A stretch of DNA of 64,000 nucleotides from Dongia_A sp035695765 (GTDB lineage Bacteria; Pseudomonadota; Alphaproteobacteria; Dongiales; Dongiaceae): assembly GCA_035695765.1 (NCBI GenBank), contig DASRRI010000074.1:73672-137671 (forward strand), written 5' to 3'. A program made the translations under genes and the position numbers. This document shows positions 42,170 to 50,702 of the stretch, one piece after another. Positions within the stretch are counted from its first letter, which is position 1. Each line of letters starts with the position of its first letter. The notes under the pieces were generated by a model. It did not search any database, had not been told where the DNA came from, and saw nothing but the letters and a program-made list of their open reading frames with translations.

Positions 42170-43986
42170 ACCTCAAACGCCGCACCGAAGAAACGCGCAA
42201 GCTGCCGGCACAGGTGCTTGCGGTTCTCGGGCTTGGCAATGCCGTGGCCTTCATCCTCGAACATCAGCAGCTCGTACGGGATGCCGGCCGCATCCAGGCG
42301 CTGCCGCACGTCCGTCACGTTCTGCGGCGTGACGTTGGGATCGTTCATGCCCTGAATGATCAGCAGGCGCCCACGGATGCGGTCGACGAAGTGGATCGGA
42401 GATCGCTCGCGGTAGATCTGCGGAACCTGCGCTGGCGATCCGCCCATCATCTCTTCCGAATAGGGCCGCAGATCGGGGCGCGTGGTCTCGTAATCCACCA
42501 CCAGATCCGTCATGCCGCAGATCGGCGCGGCCGCCCTGATGATCTCCGGCGGTGTTTGCGTGATCTGCCACCAGGCGGAATAGCCCCCATAGGAGGTGCC
42601 AGTCACGCCGACCTTGCCTGGCTTTGCGATCTCCTGCGTGATCAGGGCTGCTGCGCCGCGCGCGATGTCATCCTGCTCGCGACCGCCCCAGCCATCCTGC
42701 TTGATCGAATCCTGGAACGGCAGGCCGAAGCCAGTCGAGCCGCGATAGTTGGGCTGCAGCACAGCGAAGCCGGCCGCCACCAGATACTGGATGTCCGGAT
42801 CGAAGGAATCCTCAGAATGCGCGGTCGGGCCGCCATGCACCAGGATGACCGCGCCGCGCGCCATGCCCCTTGGCCGATAGAGCCAACCCTGGATTTCCAG
42901 CCCGTCGCTTGCGCGCCAACGAAAATCCTCGGCTGCCGCTAGCTCCGATGGCGAGATAGCGCGATCCGGCAGATCCGAAAGGACGGCCAGCGCCCTGCGA
43001 TCCTGGAGGACCAGCCGCATCGGATGGCGCGCGTCATAGTGATAGCAGACCCACGCTCCATCCGATGCGGGCGCGATCGGCAGCAGCGTTCCATCCGCTT
43101 TGGGAAACGGCGTGCGCTCGCCGCTGACGGGATCGAGCAAGCTCGACAGGTCACGAGCGGACTTGGTCTCGGTCACCACGATGCGATCCGCGCCCATCGG
43201 CCAATGCGCGCTGGCGATCTGCAACGCTGGATCGTCGATCAGCCAGCGCACAGCTTCGGTCCCGATCTCCAGCAGGCCGATCCGGCGATGATCGCCTGCC
43301 TCCGCCGTCACGACGATGTGCCTGCTGTCCGGCGCCCACAAACCCTCCGCCTTCCGAGCGTCGCCGACATTCAGAATCTCGCGGTCGTCCTTCCCGTCGA
43401 TCCCGACCAGCCAGAGCTGGCGCCCGGCTGGATTGCGGTCCTTGCGGTGATAGAGCACCTGCTTGCCATCCGGCGACAGGCGCGGCATCACGCGCGCCGC
43501 CCGCCTGAGATGCGCCAGCGCCACACGGTCGCCCGTGGCGATCTCTTGGCGATAGATGACGTGCGTCTCGATTTCGAGCCCCGTCGTGGGATCGCGGTTG
43601 GCGGCATAAATGAGGAACCGGCCCGATGGATCGATCTGGCCGCCATTGATGTAATAGTCGGGCCGTTCCTCGGTCAGCGGCCGGGCCGTTCCATCGAGTG
43701 CGATCTGGCTGAGGCCCACGCGCTCATCGCCGTCGCGCGATTGGCCGAGGATCACCGAGCCGGAATCCGGCGCCCAGAAAAACCAGTCGCAGTCGCGGTC
43801 ATTGGCGACCCAGGCTTGAGGCGCCGCACTGCCGTCGGTCGGCGCCTGCCAGAGCTGCGTGGTCGGGCCGAGATTGCCGGCGATCCAGGCGACCCGCCTG
43901 CCATCGGGCGACAGGCGCGCGCCCCAGGCCTCGCTCACGCGGAACAGACGATCCAGGAATGGCTCAAGCGATTCAATATCGATCAT
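42166..43986 (-). CDS. S9-family prolyl oligopeptidase-like serine peptidase (copy 1)
   Basis: The 606-residue protein (start MIDIESLEPFL) is a paralogue of the next gene with the same propeller and hydrolase layout. The catalytic residues are Ser in GVTGTSYGGYSAWW, Asp in IQGMNDPNVTPQN and His in DEGHGIAKPENR. It lacks a signal peptide. It begins 13 bases after the stop of the truncated oppF-like gene, which places it in the former oligopeptide uptake operon, where it would hydrolyse the imported peptides. An in-frame TTG at 43998 is a less likely start. Confidence 0.92.
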   Translation of the reverse strand: MIDIESLEPFLDRLFRVSEAWGARLSPDGRRVAWIAGNLGPTTQLWQAPTDGSAAPQAWVANDRDCDWFFWAPDSGSVILGQSRDGDERVGLSQIALDGTARPLTEERPDYYINGGQIDPSGRFLIYAANRDPTTGLEIETHVIYRQEIATGDRVALAHLRRAARVMPRLSPDGKQVLYHRKDRNPAGRQLWLVGIDGKDDREILNVGDARKAEGLWAPDSRHIVVTAEAGDHRRIGLLEIGTEAVRWLIDDPALQIASAHWPMGADRIVVTETKSARDLSSLLDPVSGERTPFPKADGTLLPIAPASDGAWVCYHYDARHPMRLVLQDRRALAVLSDLPDRAISPSELAAAEDFRWRASDGLEIQGWLYRPRGMARGAVILVHGGPTAHSEDSFDPDIQYLVAAGFAVLQPNYRGSTGFGLPFQDSIKQDGWGGREQDDIARGAAALITQEIAKPGKVGVTGTSYGGYSAWWQITQTPPEIIRAAAPICGMTDLVVDYETTRPDLRPYSEEMMGGSPAQVPQIYRERSPIHFVDRIRGRLLIIQGMNDPNVTPQNVTDVRQRLDAAGIPYELLMFEDEGHGIAKPENRKHLCRQLARFFGAAFEV

Positions 43987-43998
43987 GAAAATCCGCAA

Positions 43999-44712
43999 TC
44001 AGAGAAAATGACAGGCGACCAATCGGCCGTCAGCGCGCGGCGCCAAGGGCGGCTCGCTAGACTGGCACAGATCGGTCGCCATGGGACAGCGTGTACAGAA
44101 CCGGCACCCCGCCGGTGGATCGAGGGGCGACGGCAGATCGCCCTGCAGCGTTACCCGCTCGCGCGCCCGCTCCGCTTTCGGGTCGGGCAGTGGAATGGCG
44201 GAGATCAGCGCCTTGGAATAAGGATGCATGGGATTGGCGTAGAACGCGTCGCGCTCCCCGATTTCCATGATCTTGCCGAGATAGAGCACCATCACGCGAT
44301 GGCTGATATGCCGCACCACCGACAGATTGTGCGAGATGAAGAGCAGAGAGAGGCCCAGCTCGGCCTGCAGCTTGCGCAGCAGATTGATGATCTGGGCCTG
44401 GATCGAGACATCGAGCGCAGAGACCGGCTCGTCGCAGATGATGAGCTTCGGCCGCAGGATCATGGCGCGTGCGATGCCGATGCGCTGGCACTGCCCGCCG
44501 GAGAATTCGTGCGGATAACGGCGCATCATCTCGGGAGCGAGACCCACCTGCGCCATCGCTTCCTTCACGCGCGCATCCAGCTCGGCCTTCTTGAGTTCCG
44601 AATGAAAGGTCTTCAGCGGACGTGCGATGATAGCGCCGACCGTCATGCGCGGATCAAGCGAAGCGAGCGGGTCCTGGAAGATGATCTGCAGCTCGCGCCG
44701 CGCCTTGCGCAA
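43999..44712 (-). pseudogene. 3' fragment of oppF-like oligopeptide ABC ATPase
   Basis: The reading frame starts within the ATPase domain, right at RRELQIIFQDPLASLDPRMT, just before the Q-loop. It keeps the signature (FSGGQCQRIGIARAMIL), Walker B (LIICDEPVSALD), H-loop (FISHNLS) and the C-terminal oligopeptide cysteine cluster (GCRFCTRCPMA). The first 100 or so residues with Walker A are missing, so it cannot bind ATP normally. The missing sequence is replaced directly by the start of an oppA-like gene. I call it a pseudogene created by a deletion; an assembly collapse would look the same. Confidence 0.88.
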
Positions 44713-45262
44713 GGTCGCCGAGGTAGAGCATGTTCGGCTGGGGCGCCTTCAGCTTCATGACGATGGTCTTGTCGTCGGGCGCGCTGATCCCGACCGTTTT
44801 CGGATCGCCCTTCTCCTTCGCGTCGATGAATTCCTGGCCACCGATCAGCGGCACCAGCGAACTGAAGTAGTAGGCGCGCGGCGACGCGGTCTTGGCGTCA
44901 AGCTGGCGGATCACGCCGTTGACGTAGTCCTGGGCCACCAGCGGATCGCCATTCGACCATTTGAGGCCATCGCGCAGATGGAACGTCCAGGTGAGGCCGT
45001 CGTCGCTGGTCTCCCATTTCTCTGCGGCGCCGGCGCCTATTTCGCCCTTCGCATCGCTGGCCGTCAGACCTTCGTAGATGTCGTCCTGGATCCATCCTTC
45101 GCGCGCCCCGAAGTTCATGTGCGGGTCGAGCGTATCCGGCGATGAGCCGAACCCTCGGTTGAGCACAGTCTCGGCCGAAGCCGGTGTAATGGCGATCGCG
45201 GTTGCGATGATCGCCGCGCCCAGCAAGCCTTTGCCGAGCCCGCGCGCGAACAATTTTCCCAT
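44711..45262 (-). pseudogene. 5' fragment of oligopeptide-binding protein gene (oppA-like)
   Basis: The first 184 or so residues are a normal SBP_bac_5 precursor: a signal peptide (GLLGAAIIATAIAITPASA), then ETVLNRGFGSSPDTLDPHMN, the domain start EGLTASDAKGEIGAGAAEKW and LTWTFHLRDGLKWSNGDPL. The homology stops at about PNMLYLGDL. After that the frame runs out of phase into the oppF fragment and ends at 44654. A complete protein would have about 530-600 residues. The gene start and its upstream region look intact, so a useless fragment may still be made and exported. Confidence 0.88.
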
Positions 45263-45356
45263 GATTTCCCTCCCTGTGATTCCGGTCTCACGCCGCTGGG
45301 CTTATGTTGCCCTTGATCTTTTTTCCGGCCAAGCTCCCGCCGGACTTAGTGCGGAG

Positions 45357-45366
45357 CTGTATACAG
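45357..45366. promoter_or_regulatory. Possible GntR-type operator CTGTATACAG
   Basis: This perfect 10-bp palindrome is in the 164-base divergent region between the oppA fragment and the aminotransferase gene. Its centre TGTATACA fits GntR/FadR-group operators. TTGACA follows two bases later but no good -10 was seen. Confidence 0.35.
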
Positions 45367-45426
45367 GTTGACAGTAGCCCACGGTCCGCGCCGGCGGCAA
45401 GACCAATCCTAAACAGGACTGATTTC

Positions 45427-46734
45427 ATGAATATCAGCTTAGACAGTGCGCTGAACGAGGCGGAGAGCCGCTACGTTTCCGCCAATCCCAAGAGCGCCGC
45501 ACGCCATTCCGCGGCACGATCCTCCATGCCCGGCGGGAATACGCGCACGGTCCTGCACTACTCACCGTTCCCCCTTGCCTGGGCCAAAGGCGAAGGGGCG
45601 CACCTCACCGACCTCGACGGCCACGATTATACCGACTTCCTCGGCGAATATTCCGCGGGGCTCTATGGCCACTCCAATCCGCTGATCCTGGCAGCGATCC
45701 GCGAAGCGCTGGAGGGCGGCATCGTCCTCGGAGGACCCAATCAATACGAAGCGGACCTCGCGTCGATGATCCGCGACCGCTTCCCGTCGATCCAACTCCT
45801 GCGCTTCTGCAATTCAGGGACCGAGGCGAACGTGTTCGCGATCCAGACCGCGCGCGCCGCGACCGGAAAGCCGGCGATCCTGACCTTCGAAGGCGGCTAT
45901 CACGGCGGCGTGCTCTATTTCCGCAAAGGCGGTGCGCCGCTCAATCTGCCGATCCAGACCTTCAGCGCCACTTATAACGATGCGGATGGGGTCCAGGAAA
46001 AGATCCGCACCCACGCCCACGAACTGGCAGCGGTGATCGTCGAGCCGATGATGGGCGGCGCTGGATGCATCCCGGCGGAACGAGACTTCCTGGTCGCGCT
46101 GCGCCGCGCCTGCACCGAGCACAACGTCATCCTGATCTTCGACGAGGTGATGACCTCGCGTCTCTCGACGGGCGGCTATCAGGCGATGGTTGGCATCACC
46201 CCCGACATGACCACGCTCGGCAAATATCTGGGCGGCGGCATGAGCTTCGGCGCATTCGGCGGGCGCATGGACCTGATGGCGCGCTTCGATCCCGACCGCG
46301 CCGATGCCTGGCCCCATGCCGGCACCTTCAACAACAACGTGCTCAGCATGGCGGCTGGCCTCACCGGCCTCAAGAAACTGCTGAACGGCAACGCGATCGG
46401 CAGGCTCAATAAGAAGGGCGACAAGCTGCGCCAGGCGATCAACGACGTGGCAAGGCGCCATGATGTGGGCCTCAAGGCGACTGGTGCCGGATCGTTCGTG
46501 GGGATGCATTTCACCCGCGATGAGATTCGCCGTCCCGGCGACCTCGACCCCGCCGATGCCGACCGCCGCACCAAGCTGCAGAACCTGATGCATCTCGACC
46601 TGATCGCAGCGGGGCAATTCTACGCGCGCCGCGGCTTCATCGCCTTGATGCTGCCGGTCACCGATGGGGAGATCGACACATTCGCCGGCGCAGTCGAGGA
46701 GTTCGTGACCTCGCGGAAGTCGTTGCTGCAGTAG
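45427..46734 (+). CDS. Class III PLP aminotransferase (glutamate-1-semialdehyde aminomutase-like)
   Basis: The 435-residue enzyme starts at the ATG at 45427 behind an AGGA ribosome site. Features are the PGGNTRTVLHY N-terminus typical of the HemL-like group, FCNSGTEANVFAIQTARAAT for PLP phosphate binding, the catalytic acid in ILIFDEVMTSRLS and the PLP lysine in TTLGKYLGGGMSFGAFGGR. Many such proteins are not HemL but amino acid or amine aminotransferases, so haem synthesis is not implied. It is divergent from the broken oligopeptide operon and precedes a GNAT gene by 9 bases. Confidence 0.9.
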   Translation: MNISLDSALNEAESRYVSANPKSAARHSAARSSMPGGNTRTVLHYSPFPLAWAKGEGAHLTDLDGHDYTDFLGEYSAGLYGHSNPLILAAIREALEGGIVLGGPNQYEADLASMIRDRFPSIQLLRFCNSGTEANVFAIQTARAATGKPAILTFEGGYHGGVLYFRKGGAPLNLPIQTFSATYNDADGVQEKIRTHAHELAAVIVEPMMGGAGCIPAERDFLVALRRACTEHNVILIFDEVMTSRLSTGGYQAMVGITPDMTTLGKYLGGGMSFGAFGGRMDLMARFDPDRADAWPHAGTFNNNVLSMAAGLTGLKKLLNGNAIGRLNKKGDKLRQAINDVARRHDVGLKATGAGSFVGMHFTRDEIRRPGDLDPADADRRTKLQNLMHLDLIAAGQFYARRGFIALMLPVTDGEIDTFAGAVEEFVTSRKSLLQ

Positions 46735-46743
46735 CAACGCCAC

Positions 46744-47238
46744 ATGCCGGGGATTCACATTCGGGAGTTTGCCGAAAGTGACTGGCCGCAGATATGGCCG
46801 ATCATCCGCGAAGTAGTCCAAGCCGAGGAGTGGTTTGCGTACGACCCGTCCATGACGGAGGCGCAAGCGCATGACATGTGGATTGAGAGGCCACCAGGGC
46901 TGACGGTTGTTGCGCTGGATGGCAGCCTCATCCTTGGCACGGTCAAGATGGGGCCGAACCGACCGGGTCCCGGATCGCACGTGTCGACCGCAAGCTTCAT
47001 GGTCGCCGCCGATGCCCGCGGACGCGGCGTCGGCACCGCTCTTTGCCAGTTCGCGCTGGAGTGGGCACGGCAAGGCGGATACGCCGGCATGCAGTTCAAC
47101 GCCGTCGTCGAGACGAATCGTTCGGCCATCGCGCTCTACGAGCGCCTGGGCTTCAGCATCGTCGGAACGGTGCCCGGCGCCTTTGCGCATCGGATGCTCG
47201 GCCGCGTGGCCCTGCACGTCATGTATCGCGCGTTCTAA
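46744..47238 (+). CDS. GNAT-family N-acetyltransferase
   Basis: This 164-residue protein has the acetyl-CoA binding core ASFMVAADARGRGVGTALCQ (about residues 80-99) and the C-terminal strand-helix ALYERLGFSIVGTVPGAF. The acceptor is unknown. The gene starts 9 bases after the aminotransferase stop and is probably co-transcribed with it, so an amino acid or amine acceptor is plausible. Its end overlaps the end of the convergent thiQ gene by 4 bases. Confidence 0.9.
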   Translation: MPGIHIREFAESDWPQIWPIIREVVQAEEWFAYDPSMTEAQAHDMWIERPPGLTVVALDGSLILGTVKMGPNRPGPGSHVSTASFMVAADARGRGVGTALCQFALEWARQGGYAGMQFNAVVETNRSAIALYERLGFSIVGTVPGAFAHRMLGRVALHVMYRAF

Positions 47239-47942
47239 CTTCCAAGATACGCACGCACCTCCGGCATCGCGGAGCCCAGCACGCGTTCGGTTTCATCCAG
47301 CAGCACCACGCGCCCGGCGTGGACGAAGGCCGTGCGGCCGCCGGCGTGGCGCGCATCGCCGGGATCGTGCGTCACCATCAGGACAGTGAGGCCGAGCCGC
47401 GCCTGAAGCGCGCGCACCAAATCCAGCATCTCGCGCCGCAATCCAGGGCCAACCGCGGCGAACGGTTCGTCCAGCAGCAGGATGGGACGATGCCGCACCA
47501 GGCAGCGCGCGATCGCGGCGCGCTGGCGTTCGCCACCGGACAGCTGGCCGGGCAACCGGTGCTCCATCCCGCCCAGCCCGACATCGGCCAGCGACTGGCG
47601 GACTTCCGCACGCTGGGCCTCGCTCAAACGCAGGTTGGGATCGATGCCGAGCGCCACATTCCGCTCGACACTGAGATGCGCGAAGAGATTGTGATCCTGG
47701 AACAAGGTCGTGCAAGGCCGCTCCGCCGGTGCGAGCGAGGTGATGTCAAGGCCGTCGACCAGCACCTGCCCTTTGGCCGGTCGCTCGAATCCGCCGATCA
47801 AGGAGAGCAGCGTGCTCTTGCCGGCGCCGGAAGGGCCGATGATCGACAGGAACGTGCCACGCTCGACCGTGAGGTCAAACTGCATCGCCATATCTTCGTA
47901 GTGGAAGGCAAGCCCTCTGACCTCAAGGTGCAGCACGGCCAC
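47235..47942 (-). CDS. thiQ: Thiamine ABC transporter ATPase ThiQ
   Basis: The 235-residue ATPase has Walker A GPSGAGKSTLL, signature LSGGERQRAAIAR, Walker B PILLLDEPFAAVGP and H-loop VTHDPGDARHAGG. The short length without a TOBE domain fits ThiQ. Its start overlaps the thiP stop by 20 bases. It takes part in uptake of thiamine and its phosphates and is controlled by the TPP riboswitch upstream of thiB. Confidence 0.93.
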   Translation of the reverse strand: MAVLHLEVRGLAFHYEDMAMQFDLTVERGTFLSIIGPSGAGKSTLLSLIGGFERPAKGQVLVDGLDITSLAPAERPCTTLFQDHNLFAHLSVERNVALGIDPNLRLSEAQRAEVRQSLADVGLGGMEHRLPGQLSGGERQRAAIARCLVRHRPILLLDEPFAAVGPGLRREMLDLVRALQARLGLTVLMVTHDPGDARHAGGRTAFVHAGRVVLLDETERVLGSAMPEVRAYLGS

Positions 47943-49524
47943 CTACCAGGCGCTCGATCACTTGATAGAGCGCGAAGATTAGCAGCATCAGCAAGGCTGC
48001 CGTCGCCGCGGCGCCGCTCATGCGATAGGCGCCGAGCTGGTCGTAGAGCAACAAGGTCAGATTGCGCAGCCGCGCATCGCCGAACAATCCGATGCCGACC
48101 AGATCGCCCAGCGCCATCGCCGCCGCCATGGCAAGCGCAGTTCCGATGCTGGGCCGCAGGATCGGCCAGTCGATCAGCCGCCAGCGCGACCATCCGACGA
48201 TGCCGAGCGCGCGGCACAGATGATCATGCCGCGCCCGCGCGCGCTCGATGGCCGGGCGCAGGATCGCCGCCGCGAATGGAACAGTCATGATCGCGTTGAG
48301 CAATACGATGCCGACGATCGCGCGCGGCATGCCAACCAGCGCGAGGCGCAGGATCAGAAAACAGCCTAGGCCAAGCGCCATCGGCGAGACCGCGATCGGC
48401 AGGATGAGCGCTCCCCGCAACACTGCACGCCCCGTGCGCGCCGAAGCCAGCACCATCGGCAAGGCAATCAGCAGCGAGAGCGCGGCCGCCGGGACAGCGA
48501 GCCCGATGCTGGTCGCGGTCGCCCGCACCACCAGGCGCCAATTCAGCGCGGCGTGAACGAGGCCATCCAATCCATCGGTCAAGGTCGCGGCCACCGGTCC
48601 TGCCAGCAACAACGCAGCGGCGCCGATCAGCAGCGCATCCAGCAGTCGCGCGCCGAACTTGCGTTGCCCCCAATCCTGTTCCCTGGTGCGCCAGCCGCTG
48701 CCGATCGCGGCATCGCCGATCGCGCCTTGCGCCAACGCCAGACAAACGAGATTGAGTGCGAGGCCACCCAGTGCCAGCACAGCGGCCTTCGGCGGATCGA
48801 ATTCGAACCGCAGGGCTTCGAACACCGCTACTTCAAAGGTCGCAGCACCCGGCCCGCCGCCGAGCGCCAGCACGATCGCGAAGCTGCCGACGCACAGCAT
48901 GAAGATGGTCGCGGCTGCGTGCGGCAGATAGCGTCGCAGCATCGGCCATTCGATCAGGCGAAAAACCGACCAACTCGACATGCCGAGTTGCGCCGAGAGG
49001 CGCCAGCTTTCCACAGGAATCGAGTGCCAGCCTGGCAGCAGCAGGCGCACCGCCAATGGCAGATTGAAGAACACATGCGCCAGCACGACGCCACCCATCC
49101 CGTAGATATCGGGCTTCGCTTCCGTCCCCGCAGCCGCGAGCGCGCGCGCCAGCCAGCCATTCTGGCCATAGACCGCGATGATGCCGAACACTGCCACCAG
49201 CGACGGCAGCACGATGGGCAGCGACATAAATCCCAGCAGCGCCCGGCGTCCGGGAAAACTGGTCTCTCGGGCGAAGGCGCGCGCCACCAGCACGCCCAAC
49301 ACCGCGGACAGCAGCGTCGAGAGGCACGCCTGGATCAGCGTGAAGCGCAGGATGTGCCGAACATAGGCGCTGCTCAGCAGCGCGCCGATCTCCGCCTCGC
49401 CCGCTTGCGCGAACAGCATGAGCAGCGCTGCGCCGACCAGGATGGCCAGCAGCAGCGCAACACTCACGCCGAGCGCATCCGCGCCGATGACTGGGCGGAC
49501 TATTGCCCGGCGTTGTTCAGCCAT
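47923..49524 (-). CDS. thiP: Thiamine ABC transporter permease ThiP
   Basis: This 533-residue inner-membrane protein has two fused permease halves with about 12 helices. Two permease loops are visible: SWRLSAQLGMSSWSVFRLIE and ARHDHLCRALGIVGWSRWRL. This fused layout is typical of ThiP. Its start overlaps the thiB stop by 25 bases. Confidence 0.93.
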   Translation of the reverse strand: MAEQRRAIVRPVIGADALGVSVALLLAILVGAALLMLFAQAGEAEIGALLSSAYVRHILRFTLIQACLSTLLSAVLGVLVARAFARETSFPGRRALLGFMSLPIVLPSLVAVFGIIAVYGQNGWLARALAAAGTEAKPDIYGMGGVVLAHVFFNLPLAVRLLLPGWHSIPVESWRLSAQLGMSSWSVFRLIEWPMLRRYLPHAAATIFMLCVGSFAIVLALGGGPGAATFEVAVFEALRFEFDPPKAAVLALGGLALNLVCLALAQGAIGDAAIGSGWRTREQDWGQRKFGARLLDALLIGAAALLLAGPVAATLTDGLDGLVHAALNWRLVVRATATSIGLAVPAAALSLLIALPMVLASARTGRAVLRGALILPIAVSPMALGLGCFLILRLALVGMPRAIVGIVLLNAIMTVPFAAAILRPAIERARARHDHLCRALGIVGWSRWRLIDWPILRPSIGTALAMAAAMALGDLVGIGLFGDARLRNLTLLLYDQLGAYRMSGAAATAALLMLLIFALYQVIERLVGGRAAP

Positions 49525-50513
49525 TCATCGATCCAGGCTGCGCGGTTCGCCGCCACCTTGTCTTCCGGCATCAGCAGCGCCTTGGCCGGGAGCGGCAGCT
49601 TGCGGAACGCCTCTGGCAGAGCGTCGCCCAGATCGACCACCGGATACATCCAGTTGGTGGTCGGGATCTTCTCCTGCGCCGCACGCGAGACCAGGAAGGC
49701 GAGGAACTTCTGCGCCAGCTCCGGCTGGTCGGAGGTCTTCAGCCGCGCCGCGACCTCCACCTGCAGGTAGTTGCCTTCGGCGAAGTTGACCGCCTTGTAG
49801 CGCTCTGTCTTCTCCATCATCTCGTGATAGGCGGGCGAGGTCGTGTAGCTGAGGACCAGCGGTGCCTCGCCCTTGAGGAACAGGCCATAGCCCTCATCCC
49901 AGCCCTTGGTGACGGTCAAAGTCTTCTTCGCAATGTTCTTCCAGGCGCCGGCCGCTTCATCGCCCAGCACCTCCTTCACCCACAGCAGCAGGCCGAGGCC
50001 CGGCGTCGAGGTGCGCGGATCCATATAGATCAGTTTCGGCGCATCGCTGGCGCTCGTGAGCTCGGCCAAGCTTTGCGGCGGCTTGGGTAGGGTCTTGCTG
50101 TCATAGACGAAGGCGAAATAGCCGTAATCGTACGGTACGAAATCCGCGTCCTTCCACGCGATCGGCAGTTTCAACGCCGAGAGATCCGCGCCACTCGGCG
50201 CGATCAATCCGGTCGCCTTGGTCTCGACCGTGAGATTGTTGTCGATACCGAGCACGATATCGGCGTCGGTCTGCTCGCCTTCGAGCTTCAGGCGCGACAG
50301 CAAAGCAGCGCCATCCTCCAATGCGACCCATTCGATCTTGCAGCCGCAGGTGCCTTCGAACTCCTTCTGCAGGACAGGTCCAGGTCCCCATTCGGCGACG
50401 AACGAACTGTAGGTATAGATAGTGAGAGTCGGCTGATCGGCCGACACGGGCGCTGGCGCGGCTGCGCTGGTTGCAATCACCGCCGCCAGCAGAGCGCAAC
50501 GACGGAAAGTCAT
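49500..50513 (-). CDS. thiB: Thiamine-binding periplasmic protein ThiB
   Basis: The 337-residue precursor starts with a signal peptide (MTFRRCALLAAVIATSAAA). I chose the ATG at 50513 because GGAGG lies 5 bases ahead; the ATG at 50516 is an alternative. The mature part LTIYTYSSFVAEWGPGP, the CGCKIEWV pair and VLSYTTSPAYH fit ThiB/TbpA, which captures thiamine, TMP and TPP in the periplasm. It is the first gene behind the TPP riboswitch. Confidence 0.94.
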   Translation of the reverse strand: MTFRRCALLAAVIATSAAAPAPVSADQPTLTIYTYSSFVAEWGPGPVLQKEFEGTCGCKIEWVALEDGAALLSRLKLEGEQTDADIVLGIDNNLTVETKATGLIAPSGADLSALKLPIAWKDADFVPYDYGYFAFVYDSKTLPKPPQSLAELTSASDAPKLIYMDPRTSTPGLGLLLWVKEVLGDEAAGAWKNIAKKTLTVTKGWDEGYGLFLKGEAPLVLSYTTSPAYHEMMEKTERYKAVNFAEGNYLQVEVAARLKTSDQPELAQKFLAFLVSRAAQEKIPTTNWMYPVVDLGDALPEAFRKLPLPAKALLMPEDKVAANRAAWIDEWLNNAGQ

Positions 50514-50572
50514 CATGTCCTCCACCAGGCGGCGGAGGAAATCGAGAGCGATGCTCAAATCTCGCTTAACTC

Positions 50573-50660
50573 AGATCCCTCCGCCGGCATTATCCGGATC
50601 AGGTTCTTCGGGTTGATGCTGCGTCACATCTCTCAGCCCGCTCAGGGCACCCCGTTGAGC
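50573..50660 (-). ncRNA. TPP riboswitch (THI element) controlling thiBPQ
   Basis: Read on the minus strand the element has the conserved blocks GGGGTGCCC, GGCTGAGA, ACCCGAAGAACCTGATC and CGGATAATGCCGGCGGAGGG in the right order, matching the thi-box consensus closely. It ends about 60 bases before the thiB start. Binding of thiamine pyrophosphate should shut off the operon, most likely by hiding the GGAGG ribosome site; no clear terminator stem was seen between element and start. Confidence 0.97.
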
Positions 50661-50702
50661 GCGCCCACCATGAGAAGGGCGACGAGCATTGTCAAGCTGT
50701 TG

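Noticed and set aside
45368..45373. TTGACA as the -35 box of the aminotransferase gene
   Set aside because: No acceptable -10 lies 15-19 bases downstream.
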